Assembly (NCBI RefSeq): GCF_000341285.1
Contig: NW_005178421.1
Location: 38,630-102,629, forward strand
From: Galdieria sulphuraria
Taxonomy: Eukaryota > Rhodophyta > Bangiophyceae > Galdieriales > Galdieriaceae
DNA length: 64,000 nt
Direction of reading: 5' to 3'
The translations under genes were made by a program, and so were the position numbers. The first letter of the stretch is position 1. Each line of letters starts with the position of its first letter. The notes under the pieces were generated by a model. The model was not told the origin of the DNA. It made no database searches and saw only the letters and a program-made list of their open reading frames with translations. This document shows positions 21,785 through 32,145 of this stretch, one piece after another.

Positions 21785-23023
21785 ATGATGAATGCCTTTA
21801 TTTCATCGTCTTGTTTTCAATGCGGTCGACTCGTTTTGCGTTGTCCACAGAAAAGCAAAGTTTTATGTTCCAAGAAAGGAATTCAAAAATTTCGTGCTGT
21901 TCCAGTGGAGTCCAGAATTTCGGAAAATTTGAAAACCTTATTTGAAACATATAAAATTGCAACTTCCGAAACTTCAAAGCACAAAAAGTTGTTGTTGTCT
22001 CACTTTGAAGCGCTGGATATTCTGGAATACTTGGAGTTTAACTGCAAAGATAGTTCGAATTGGATCGATCTAGAGAAACCTTTGCAAGTGCATCTTGGTT
22101 GGAAGTGGGTTTCTCAGTTGAAGGTCATCGATCAAGGATTGCACTTATACTTGGACTTTGGTCCAGTATTCTTCAGTTGGCATGCTTTGACTGATTTTTT
22201 AGGAATAGACTCTCATTATCGTCCTTTTATAGAAAGGAATAGTCAGTTAACGCAAGAGTCTTTTAAGAAGAAACGCCCAAAGCGTATCTCTATAAGAAAC
22301 TGCAAAATACGTCCAGGCGTGCTATTATGGGAAGAAGAAGATGTGGCACATTCACATGTTCAAAGAGTATCCTTCTTTTCTGCTTCAACAAAGCGCCCCA
22401 TCACTTTAGTTCCTATTACGAGAGATAGTCCACCCACAGCTATTATTGGTGGTTTTACTATGCACCGAGGCTATTCCGATAGTCTTACAATGAATCCCGG
22501 TTTGGATACGCAACTTAAGATAGATTGCCTTTATCCTCTTGCTCCAAAAAGCAGAGTACTCGATATTTGTACAGGACTGGGTTACACTGCGATAGAGTTG
22601 TTACAAAGATATCCAGACATAGAGCAGCTAATAACGATTGAAATAGACGAGAGTATGGTGTTGTTGCAACAAATCAATCCGTGGTCCTCCGCATTAATCA
22701 ATGGCAATCGTGAAGTTGTTCATCGCCTACTCGTAGACGCCACCACAATATTGCCAAAATTGCCTGATAACTATTTTCAAGTGATTATTCACGACCCTCC
22801 TTCGCAATCTCTACAAGGAGATTTGTATTCTTACGACTTTTACTGTCAACTTGCGAGGGTGTTAAGTCCTAGTGGACAAATGTATCACTATATAGGAAAC
22901 CCAAATAGTAGAGAAGCTGGAAGACTATATCAAGGAGTTATAGATAGATTGCAAAGAGCAGGTTTTGGTAGAATTGTCAAAAAGTCCCAAGCATATGGAA
23001 TTATAGGAATCAAGACAAACTAA
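21785..23023 (+). CDS. Archaeal-type SAM-dependent methyltransferase (COG2521-like)
   Basis: A 412-residue intronless frame from ATG 21785. Residues about 200-410 match the group of predicted archaeal methyltransferases: FTMHRGYSDSLTMNPGLDT, the SAM-binding motif VLDICTGLGYTAIELL (about 258), an acidic motif II (ITIEID), INPWSSAL, IIHDPPSQSLQGDLYSYDFY (about 333) and LSPSGQMYHYIGNP near the end. The first about 60 residues are Cys/Ser/Phe-rich and basic and could be a plastid or mitochondrial leader; residues 60-200 are an additional domain. The substrate is unknown; the HDPP motif resembles the catalytic motif of RNA- or amine-modifying enzymes. The archaeal look makes gene transfer worth testing, since Galdieria is known for acquired prokaryotic genes. 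Confidence 0.75.
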   Translation: MMNAFISSSCFQCGRLVLRCPQKSKVLCSKKGIQKFRAVPVESRISENLKTLFETYKIATSETSKHKKLLLSHFEALDILEYLEFNCKDSSNWIDLEKPLQVHLGWKWVSQLKVIDQGLHLYLDFGPVFFSWHALTDFLGIDSHYRPFIERNSQLTQESFKKKRPKRISIRNCKIRPGVLLWEEEDVAHSHVQRVSFFSASTKRPITLVPITRDSPPTAIIGGFTMHRGYSDSLTMNPGLDTQLKIDCLYPLAPKSRVLDICTGLGYTAIELLQRYPDIEQLITIEIDESMVLLQQINPWSSALINGNREVVHRLLVDATTILPKLPDNYFQVIIHDPPSQSLQGDLYSYDFYCQLARVLSPSGQMYHYIGNPNSREAGRLYQGVIDRLQRAGFGRIVKKSQAYGIIGIKTN

Positions 23024-23099
23024 GCCCAAGTCGATAATTCTAAAAGGATTTGTATAAAAATTCCCGCTCTTTGGAGGACTTTTGAAGACAATCGACTAG

Positions 23100-23249
23100 G
23101 ACTCCGCTTATGGAATTTTGAGAAAAGCCTTAGCAGTGGATAAAGACTTTTCTTGGTTGAGAGAAGAAATATTAGAAACAGGGGGAATTCGTCATATTGT
23201 AAAAGTAAACACGGAGAAATCCGTTGTTGTATGGCTTAAGTGGTTGTAA
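23100..23249 (+). other. Orphan coding-like patch between methyltransferase and E2F
   Basis: A stretch of 49 sense codons (23100-23246) with a TAA at 23247-23249, preceded by a TAG that could be a splice acceptor. The translation has protein-like composition (SWLREEILETGGIRHIVKV). No ATG is in reach and no upstream exon was found. It may be the last exon of a small unseen gene or a relic. Confidence 0.3.
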
Positions 23250-23273
23250 CCAAGTGCAGTTCCCTTAGAATTC

Positions 23274-24627
23274 ATGCAACAGAAAAAGACCAAACAACTC
23301 GCGGAGGGGAATCGAAGTGTGAGAAGAAGTAAAAAAGGTTCTTCATATTTGGAAGAAGAAGAGAATGTCGTGTTAAATTCACAAACAGCTAACGAACACA
23401 CCTTTGGACTAGAGGAAACACATATGGCGCCTTTAGCTATGACTGCCAACTTCTTGAGAGGGGAACAAACGATGAACTACAATCAAAGCGTTAATGCTTT
23501 ATTAGAAAGTAAGTCAGTTGAAGTTTCTGTGGAGAGTTTCGTTGAAGCGTTGTTCTAGGTATCCAGTCTACCTCGCCTAGTTCAAATCCCGACACACCGT
23601 CAAACTCTTTGCCAAGACTTTGTTGGGATTTTATGGAAGATTTTCCGTCCAATAAGGGACTGTTTCAGGACTACTCGCCAGAATCTTCCGTAAACGCCTC
23701 CCAAACACAAAGACGTTCAAACCACGGTCGCTATGATAATTCTCTTGGATTCCTTACCAAAAAGTTTATAGAGTTGATTCAAAATAGTGAAGATGGAGCT
23801 ATTGACTTGAACGAAATTACTAAACAACTTAATGTCCAAAAGAGACGAATATATGATATCACTAATGGTAAGACAGATTCATGAATTGAACGATGGAATC
23901 TCAACTTGCCTATCCAGTTTTGGAAGGTATAGGAGTAATTGAAAAGAAAGAGAAGAATATTATTGTTTGGAAACGTCAAGAAATGGAAGAGAATTCGGCC
24001 AATATACAATATAAAGACTCGATTGTAGAACAGTTGAAGCAGTTGTCCGAAGAAGAAAACGCATTGGACAGAGCTATCGCCGACACTCAGAATGCATTGA
24101 GAGAACTAGTATGTTCTCAAAAGGAGCTTGCTTATGTTACAGTTTCAGATATACGTTCCATTCCTTCACTACAGGGCGATACTTTGATAGCCATACGAGC
24201 TCCTCCTGGGACAGAATTAGAAGTGCCTGATCCGGAAGAGGGTTTGCCACCAGGACAGAAACGCTTTCAAATATTTCTTAAAAGTAGTGGAGGGCCTATT
24301 GACTGCAGTTTGGTAGAAAGTGTAGAAGATTCTTATCCTTCTTTTCCTGATTCACAAGACTCATCTCATCATCGCACTCCACAACATGTTTATGGAAGAG
24401 ATACTCAACCAAGACAACCCTTTTTAGATGAAGACGTTGGAAATTTAGTCATGGGAACAGAAGTTTATTCATCACAAGAAGGAGATTATTATACTGACTC
24501 ACAACCAAGTCACAGTGGACAAGTATTAAGATTGTTTCCTCCTTCACCCGTAGATGTGGATTACTTACTTGATTTTGATAAGGATTATGGAATAGCAGAC
24601 CTTTATCAAGGAAATGATGAAATTTGA
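23274..24627 (+). CDS. E2F: E2F transcription factor
   Basis: DNA-binding regulator of S-phase genes that works with DP and is bound by retinoblastoma protein. Exons: 23274-23508, 23559-23867 and 23918-24627, joined by two introns of 50 nt, both in phase. The winged-helix DNA-binding domain spans the second intron: [12 protein letters not shown], then [10 protein letters not shown] joined to [19 protein letters not shown]. This [14 protein letters not shown] block is the E2F signature. It is followed by a leucine-rich dimerisation helix and the marked box ([33 protein letters not shown]). The C-terminal acidic segment [16 protein letters not shown] looks like the RB-binding transactivation motif. 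Length about 417 residues. This is a canonical, not atypical, E2F, since only one DNA-binding domain is present. Confidence 0.94.
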
Positions 24628-24652
24628 TGATAATGATGATGATGATAATGAA
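24626..24652. repeat. GAT/AAT trinucleotide run
   Basis: A short degenerate triplet repeat starting at the E2F stop codon and running into its 3' untranslated region. Confidence 0.7.
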
Positions 24653-24787
24653 TTACACAGGAATGATTGGAAAGAATCTCGTAAGAAACACAACTTCATT
24701 CCCTCTATAAGGCACCAACGAAAAGTGAAAGTTGCAAAATACGATTAAAGGAGAAAATACTTTTTGCATTTCTTTTTGTTTGTTCTC

Positions 24788-27700
24788 ATGACTATTGTTT
24801 GTTTCCTTCCTATTTTACTTTCCATACCGGAACGCCACTATTCTTCCAAGAAACCTGGATTAACTTTACTTGGTAGATATCGCTGTTGGAGAAGATACTG
24901 TAAACGATGTTGTGATAGAAATATGTCTGGTGTTTGGTTGATTCAGTGTCAGTATAACAATAACCATAGTCCAAATAGTCGTCGTGCACTCACTCAGGAA
25001 GAGGAGAAAAAGAAGAGAGAAGATATCAAGCGGATGGTCATCACAAGAAAAGAGGCGCCTTTTCTTGATGGGATGGAAGATTTGTGGAAACAACCTTATC
25101 AACCTGAAAAGTTGGAAAGGATTATATATGATTGGTGGGAAAGTAGTGGATACTTTCTTCCTAATAACGACTCTTCAAAGACTCCGTTCACTATATCCAT
25201 GCCACCACCTAATATAACAGGAGCCTTACATATGGGACACGCAGTATTTGTCACTCTTCAGGATATTCTTGTTCGTTATTATAGGATGCAACAATATCCT
25301 GTTTGTTGGATACCTGGAACGGATCATGCAAGCATTGCAACACAAACTTTGGTTGAAAGAATGTTGAAAGCACAACAAGGAAAGACAAAGGAAGAAGTAG
25401 GAAGAGAAAAGTTCCTTGAATTGGCATGGCAATGGAAAGAAGAAAAAACCAAATATATTACTCAACAGTTGAGAGCTATGGGAAGTAGTTGCGATTGGTC
25501 TAGAGAAAGATTTACGATGGATGAGCAATTATCGAAAGCAGTGGAAGAAGCATTCATTCGTCTTTATGAAAAGGGATATATTTATCGCGGTCATTATTTA
25601 GTGAATTGGAGTCCACTATTGCAAACTGCAGTTAGTGATTTGGAAGTAGAATGGGTTGAAGAGGATGGGTTTCTATATTACTTCAAGTATTGTTTTGCTG
25701 ATAATCCTGATGAATATATTCCAATAGCAACGACACGTCCAGAAACTATCTTAGGTGATGTTGCTATTTGTGTGCATCCACAAGATGTTCGCTACAAGAA
25801 CAGAATAGAACAACAAGTAATTGTTCCTTATATAGGACGTAGAGTTTCTGTGATAGCTGATGAAGCGGTGGATCCCAACTTTGGAACAGGAGCTTTAAAG
25901 ATTACACCGGCACATGATCATTTGGACTATGAAATTGGCAAAAGACATGGACTTGAGCTGATCAATATTATGAATTGGGATGCAACTATGAATGATAATT
26001 GTGGTTGTTTTCAAGGTTTAGATAGAATGGAATGTCGTCTCCAGTTGTGGAATTGGATGGAATCTCAAGGACTTGTGTTGAAAAAGGAGCCTTATCGTAT
26101 TCGAGTTCCTCGCTCACAACGAAGTGGAGAAATTGTTGAGCCACTCATTTCATTACAATGGTTCGTTAAGACAGCATCTTTAGCATTGCCTGCCATGCAA
26201 GCTATTCAAAGTGGAGAGATTCGAATTATTCCTTCCCGTTTTGAAAAAAATTATTTGCGTTGGATGGAAAATATTCACGATTGGTGTATTTCAAGACAAC
26301 TATGGTGGGGACATTCTTTACCTGTTTGGTATTTGGAAGATATGGAAACAGATTCTATGCAAGATTCTTTTGTAGTTGCTCGCTCGGAAAAAGAAGCCTT
26401 GGATAAGGTTAAAGCAAAATATCCAAACTATTCAGAAAATATTCGATTGAGAAGAGAAACAGATGTTTTGGATACTTGGTTTTCATCAGGTCTTTGGCCA
26501 TTTGCTATATTAGGTTGGCCCAATACGGAAACTTTGGATTATCAAAAGTTTTATCCTAATTCAGTTATGGAAACTGGATATGATATTTTGTTCTTTTGGG
26601 TTGCCAGAATGATCATGTTGGGTTATGAATTGACTGGAAAGCCACCCTTTCATACTGTCTATTTACATGGCCTCGTGAGAGATGCACAAGGACAAAAAAT
26701 GAGTAAAACATTGGGAAATGTTTTGGATCCATTACAAGTCATGGCAGATTATGGAACAGATGCTTTGCGACTTGCTCTGGTGACAAATTGTCATGCAGGT
26801 CAAGATATTTCTTTCTCATTAGAAAAGGTTGTTGTCCATCGTAACTTTGCCAACAAATTGTGGAATATCGGTCGTTTTATTGTACAAAATATTCGTCAAC
26901 GATATAATCAGAATGAATGGATAGCGTCATATCAACAAATGATTCAAAATCCTTGGCAAGTTCTTCATCATATGGGACTTGCTGAGAAATTCATTCTTTA
27001 TCGACTATATGAGCTGATTGCCCAAGTCAGTGGCCATGTTGAAGAATTTGACTTGGCAAGTGCTGGCAATAGAATAGTTGAATTCATATGGGATGATTTT
27101 GCGGATTGGTATATTGAAATTGCTAAAACGAGATGGCAAGAAAGGACTTTATCTAGTGATAGTATTTGGATTGCTGCACTGTTGATATTTGTGTGGGATT
27201 ATTGTTTACGCTTACTTCATCCATTTATGCCATTTATTACGGAAGCACAGTGGCAATGGTTGATCTATCAATGTGGTTTACCGAAATCGGCAAATGCACT
27301 TATCATAACTGAATGGCCACAAATGGATCATTCATTATTCAGTTCAGTTTCCAAAGAAATGGAGCAATCCATATCTAGTTTTGAATCTTTCCGTGACATT
27401 GTCCGTGCGATACGCAAGATTCGAGGAGATTATGGAGTCGCACCTTCTCAAAAGATCAAGGTAACCATTTATCTCAAAGAAGAGGCCAAAAACTTGGCTA
27501 TGGTATTGAAAGAAGAATGTTATGCCTTGAAAGTTTTGGCCAAGACGGAGAACACTCTCGATATTGAGCTAAATGATTCCGTATTTACAACACCACAAGA
27601 AGGTCACGATGCAGATGCACTGGAGGAATATAGAGATGGCTTTATCTATGTGCTCACTTCTCCTGTGATCATAACAGCAGTTGGTTTGAGAGGAAATATC

Positions 27701-27928
27701 GACCCTCATAAGGAACTGGAAAGATTAACGAAGCAACACCAAAAGTTACAAAAGGAAATAGCGACGATTTCAAGTCGCTTAGACAATCCCAAATTCTTAC
27801 AGAATGCACCAGCCCAAGTTGTGGATGAAAACAAGCAATTGTTAGAAAAATATCAACAACAACGGAAAACAATACAAGCACATTGGGATATTTTTAAAAT
27901 GCTTGCAGTGGAAAAGGAATCCCAATAA
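24788..27928 (+). CDS. VARS: Valyl-tRNA synthetase
   Basis: Class I aminoacyl-tRNA synthetase that charges tRNA-Val. The HIGH signature is in PPPNITGALHMGHA and the KMSKS signature in GQKMSKTLGN; the editing domain has TTRPETILGDVAICVHP and GTGALKITPAHD. The protein ends in the ValRS-specific tRNA-binding coiled coil (HKELERLTKQHQKL). From ATG 24788 it is 1046 residues; an internal ATG at 24923 would remove 45. The region before that Met is hydrophobic and then rich in Arg and Cys with few acids, so it could be an organelle leader, making two-site use from alternative starts possible. No intron. It ends 32 bp from the convergent DEG1 stop. Confidence 0.95.
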   Translation: MTIVCFLPILLSIPERHYSSKKPGLTLLGRYRCWRRYCKRCCDRNMSGVWLIQCQYNNNHSPNSRRALTQEEEKKKREDIKRMVITRKEAPFLDGMEDLWKQPYQPEKLERIIYDWWESSGYFLPNNDSSKTPFTISMPPPNITGALHMGHAVFVTLQDILVRYYRMQQYPVCWIPGTDHASIATQTLVERMLKAQQGKTKEEVGREKFLELAWQWKEEKTKYITQQLRAMGSSCDWSRERFTMDEQLSKAVEEAFIRLYEKGYIYRGHYLVNWSPLLQTAVSDLEVEWVEEDGFLYYFKYCFADNPDEYIPIATTRPETILGDVAICVHPQDVRYKNRIEQQVIVPYIGRRVSVIADEAVDPNFGTGALKITPAHDHLDYEIGKRHGLELINIMNWDATMNDNCGCFQGLDRMECRLQLWNWMESQGLVLKKEPYRIRVPRSQRSGEIVEPLISLQWFVKTASLALPAMQAIQSGEIRIIPSRFEKNYLRWMENIHDWCISRQLWWGHSLPVWYLEDMETDSMQDSFVVARSEKEALDKVKAKYPNYSENIRLRRETDVLDTWFSSGLWPFAILGWPNTETLDYQKFYPNSVMETGYDILFFWVARMIMLGYELTGKPPFHTVYLHGLVRDAQGQKMSKTLGNVLDPLQVMADYGTDALRLALVTNCHAGQDISFSLEKVVVHRNFANKLWNIGRFIVQNIRQRYNQNEWIASYQQMIQNPWQVLHHMGLAEKFILYRLYELIAQVSGHVEEFDLASAGNRIVEFIWDDFADWYIEIAKTRWQERTLSSDSIWIAALLIFVWDYCLRLLHPFMPFITEAQWQWLIYQCGLPKSANALIITEWPQMDHSLFSSVSKEMEQSISSFESFRDIVRAIRKIRGDYGVAPSQKIKVTIYLKEEAKNLAMVLKEECYALKVLAKTENTLDIELNDSVFTTPQEGHDADALEEYRDGFIYVLTSPVIITAVGLRGNIDPHKELERLTKQHQKLQKEIATISSRLDNPKFLQNAPAQVVDENKQLLEKYQQQRKTIQAHWDIFKMLAVEKESQ

Positions 27929-27960
27929 ATCAGATTTTTATTCAATAGGAATTTTCCAAA

Positions 27961-29487
27961 TTAACCGGATGATCCCAAAGTAAGTTTAAGTTCTATCAAA
28001 CGACCATCTCTGTCGACTTTCAAACGAATGGTTTGTCCTGGTTTCTTTTCCTCCAAGATTTGAAACAAATCACCTTCATTTCCTATACTTTTTCCATCAA
28101 TCGCAATAATAATATCTCCCAACTCGATACCAAGTGGACTTCGACTGGTACCTCGTAATCCTGCCTTTTCTGCTGGTGACCCTCGTTGAACATCTAATAC
28201 TAAAACTCCTCTGTCAATGCCTAGAGCAGAAGATTGGGTACCATCTAAATAAGAGATACCAATGACTGGTCGAATAACTTTGCCATATTTAATCAACGAG
28301 GACACAATAGGTTTCAACGTATCCACAGGAATAGCAAACCCAACCCCAGCTGATGCACCAGAGGGTGAATAAATGCTGGTATTCATACCTATGAGGCGCC
28401 CCGAAGAATCCAGTAAAGTTCCTCCAGAGTTTCCTGGATTGATAGCTGCATCCGTTTGAATAACGTTAGATATCGGTTTACCTGTAGGAGAACGCATCTA
28501 AGGCATTGTATATAAATACAAATGCAAACATAGGTCCTTCATACTTACAGTTCTTCCTAATCCAGAAACAACTCCCGTTGTCAAGGTATGATCTAATCCG
28601 AAGGGATTTCCAATGGCATAAGCACTTTGACCTACTATCAAATCGGAAGAATGACCTAAAGGAATAGGTCGAAGTTCATTTTTGGGAGCGTCGATTTTCA
28701 AAACTGCTACATCTTTGTCCGGATCGACTCCAACAAGTTTTGCATCGTAGATATGTCCATTATATAGCGTAATCTTAGCAGAAGTTGCGGAACGAATGAC
28801 ATGAAAATTGGTGACGATATGTCCATCTGTATCCCAAATAAACCCAGAGCCTTGCCCGGCAGGCAATTCCATTATGTTGGGTGACAAGAAATCTAACCTT
28901 TCCACAAAAGTTGTAGCAAAAACCACGGAAGGAGTCGCATTCTGAAAAAGTTCGATGACATCTTTTTCCTGTTGCTTTAAGGTAGAAGAAGCATTTTCGC
29001 GAATCAAAGACTTGTTTTCGAAAGCAAAGGCTTCAAGTCCAGGAGGCACCCACCAGTAGTTGGTCAAAACAAAGGTTAAAAGCAATAGACAAAGAACAGC
29101 TTTTGTAGATAGCCGTGCAAAATTAGAAAAACAATAAATATGCATGGCTTGGTTTTTTACATTATCTTTTTCTGTTGTTCCCTCTTCTGCCTTCAAAAGA
29201 GCCCAGTACGAAAAACGAGCCCTTTTGCACTTGGTAAAAATTCTGCTCCCTTCAAAACCTCTTATAAACGTTCTAAAACTGTTTCGTAACAAGCTGTGAG
29301 AAATTAATCTCACACATGTGCTTTCACTAGATGACAAGAGAAATCCTACTTTAACTGACTTAACTTCATAGCTTTTGTGACGGAATAACTTGGCGCCATT
29401 CAAGTGCATTTTTTTCCAATCACACAACTCGAAGTTTTCAGCCATACAGAATCTTCTTATCCATATTTCGCATCGTGAGTAATCCAT
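27961..29487 (-). CDS. DEG1: DEG1-type serine protease, thylakoid lumen
   Basis: HtrA/Deg protease that in plastids degrades damaged photosystem II subunits such as D1. Exon 1 is 28549-29487 and exon 2 is 27961-28497, separated by a 51-nt GTAAGT intron; total 491 residues. Residues 1-125 are a basic stromal transit peptide; about 129-155 is a hydrophobic thylakoid-transfer signal ending in AFA, so the mature protein is likely lumenal. Catalytic residues are visible: His in NFHVI (about 229), Asp in DKDVAVLKI (about 259), Ser in GNSGG (about 337). One PDZ domain follows (about 375-475), as in DEG1 and unlike two-PDZ HtrA proteins. ATG 29487 is used; a second Met at residue 15 is possible. Confidence 0.92.
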
Positions 29488-29741
29488 ATAAAAAGTTCAT
29501 CTTAATATACAGGACAATCGTCATGAATATATTCAAAAAGAGATATTTTAAATGATACGAAGATTCACTTTCAATTTTGATAAACTTTAATGAAGTTTCA
29601 TTACATTCGGAATATACCATATGAAAACGACGACGGTTGTTGTTGTGCCATCTTATGGCCATTTGTTACTACCGACAAGGTGAGGCCTATAAAAACATGA
29701 TTATTTCGGTTTCCCAATATCATCTTAATATTCAATTCTGT

Positions 29742-31950
29742 CAATTCTTACCCAACACCTTTCGTGTGTCTTGAGGGGCAATGACGCCATCATCCCATAT
29801 TCTTGCAGATGCATCTCATTGTATCATTTAGTTCTTTGCAGGGAAACAACAAGTATTCCTGAATATTACTTACAATAAGGAGAACCTTCTCGTTCATATT
29901 TTTCAACAAGAGAGTTACGAAATGCTTTTTCCTCATCTGGGTTCCAGGTTTTACCTGATTTCTCCATCGCTTCTTTTTGAATCTGTATATAGTATTTTTG
30001 GTTATGAAAGAATATAATAGAGCTCCCTATCCAATTCTTCACATACCTGAGTTAATACCGATGCTGCTTGTTCACCTCCCATGACAGAAATACGAGAATT
30101 GGGCCAACTGAATAGAAAATTGGGCTCATAAGCTCTACCACACATTCCATAATTACCAGCACCAAAACTTCCACCCATTAGAATAGTTATCTTAGGCACT
30201 TTAGCGTTGGCAACTGCATTCACCATTTTCGCTCCATCTTTTGCAATTCCTCCTTCTTCATAGCTTTTACCCACCATAAAACCAGTAATATTCTGCAAAA
30301 AGAGAAGAGGTATGCCTCTGTAATCACATAATTCAATAAAATGAGCAGCTTTCAAAGCACTTTCACGAAACAACACTCCTTGATTGGCAAGAATTCCTAC
30401 TGGATATCCATATATACCGGCGAATCCTGTAACGATGCTCGTTCCATAATATTGTTTGAATTCTACACAAGGGATATGAAATATAAGTAAAACAGAATAA
30501 TGTCATAGCTTATATATACCTGTGAAATGACTGGCATCGACTATTCTAGCAATAACCTCTTTCACATCATATTGTGTCTTCAAATCTGCAGGAACGATAT
30601 CTAACAACTGTGATGTTGGATAGAGAGGTTCTTCAAAAGTTTGCAATGGATATGATGAGGAGCCTATTCTTGTGGACTCTATAAAAAGAATAGATCAAAG
30701 ACCAATAACCAAAACCCAAAAAAGATAGATAGATATATCCATTACCCTTGGCAAAACAAGAATATAAAATCTTTCTGGTTAAAGACAACGCATGCAAGTC
30801 ATTATATGCATAATGATCAGCAACTCCGCTCTTTTTGCAATGAAGATCAGCTCCTCCTAGTTCTTCTGCAGTCACAACCTTAGACAGTCATTGTACACTG
30901 TAATACTAATAGATTCAATGACTCTTACCTCTCCAGTCGCTGCCTTTACAAGAGGAGGACTAAATATCACAACTTTAAAATGCTTGTATAATAAAAAGTA
31001 TCTTACTCACCCTCCCAGAAAAATGGTTCCTTGATTCTTCACAATCACAGTTTCATCGGCCATGGCAGGCACATATGCGCCTAAACACATACTTAAAACC
31101 AAAAAAACAATTCCAAATATTCGTTGCTTACCACCAGCAGTACAACTTCCCATTACTACTGCTATTTGTGGAATACCTTGTGCACTCATTCTAGCTTGAT
31201 TATAAAATATTCTAAATATAATTCTAACCAAAAATTTTCATGGAAAGAGTAATAATTATGCATACCTTCCGAAATGATCCTTATCAGGAAATACTTCTGC
31301 TTGCAATGGCAGATAAGCACCACCGCTATCCACTAAATAAACACAAGGAAGTTTACATTGTTCTGCAATATTTTGGGCTCTCAAGTATTTCTTCACCTTC
31401 ATAACAATATCTTCAATGAATATCGATAAAGGACTTCGATCAATGCTTACCGTTAAAGGAAAGAACGTTCCACCTTTTGTAGTTGCATCATTCGCAATAA
31501 CCATAACTTTTCTACCATGTACAAGACCCACTCCAGTTACCAATCCTGCTGCAGGAACTGGGCTATCATAGACTTGAAAAGCTACAAAAGTGAATTCAGT
31601 TACAAGTTTGTGATAACTTGATCATCCAACAACCTGCCAACTGTGAAAGTTCCAAAAAGGGAGACGTAGGATCCAATAGTTTTTGAATACGATTGCGTAC
31701 AAACCATTTGCCTCGTTCTTCATGTCTCTTTATTGCCTTTTCACCACCACCTTTGGCTATTTCCTCTACTTTGACCTATTGTTGAAATAAGTAATCTCTC
31801 CGTGTGACAAGTGAATTCAACAACCCTGAGGTTTCCAAGAAGTTGCTCCATAACTTGAGAGTTTGCATTGGATTCCTTATTTGAACGAAAATTGGAAACT
31901 AGTGTAGAATATCGAACGGAGGATAAAAATAGAGATACTCGTTTGTTCAT
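29742..31950 (-). CDS. MCCB: Methylcrotonyl-CoA carboxylase beta chain, mitochondrial
   Basis: Carboxyltransferase subunit that moves CO2 from biotin to 3-methylcrotonyl-CoA in leucine breakdown in the mitochondrion. The gene is cut by many short introns. Recognisable exon products, in order: an N-terminal basic leader from ATG 31950 ([16 protein letters not shown]); [130 protein letters not shown]; and [15 protein letters not shown]. The last exon ends in [20 protein letters not shown] with TGA at 29742-29744. All diagnostic acyl-CoA and biotin-site blocks are present, so the gene looks intact. Individual exon borders were not all fixed. The alpha subunit is not in the window. Confidence 0.9.
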
Positions 31951-32145
31951 TCAACAAGAAGTTGTTTACTGCAACAAGTGAATACGAATTCTTCTGGACA
32001 AGAATTTCTCTATCCAATGACCACATATGAAACAAAGTCACCATTGTTAAGAAACTCATTTTATGTATATCATTGTTTTGGAAACTTTAACTTTTTATTG
32101 TTTCACATTGTTTGGGGAATATTATTGGTTGATTGATACGTCATC

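Noticed and set aside
23575-23600. GTTCAAATCC, resembling a tRNA T-loop
   Set aside because: It lies inside an E2F coding exon and flanking bases do not form the stem.
29385-29400. E2F-like GGCGCC core
   Set aside because: Lies inside DEG1 coding sequence; used as a caution on the specificity of the motif.
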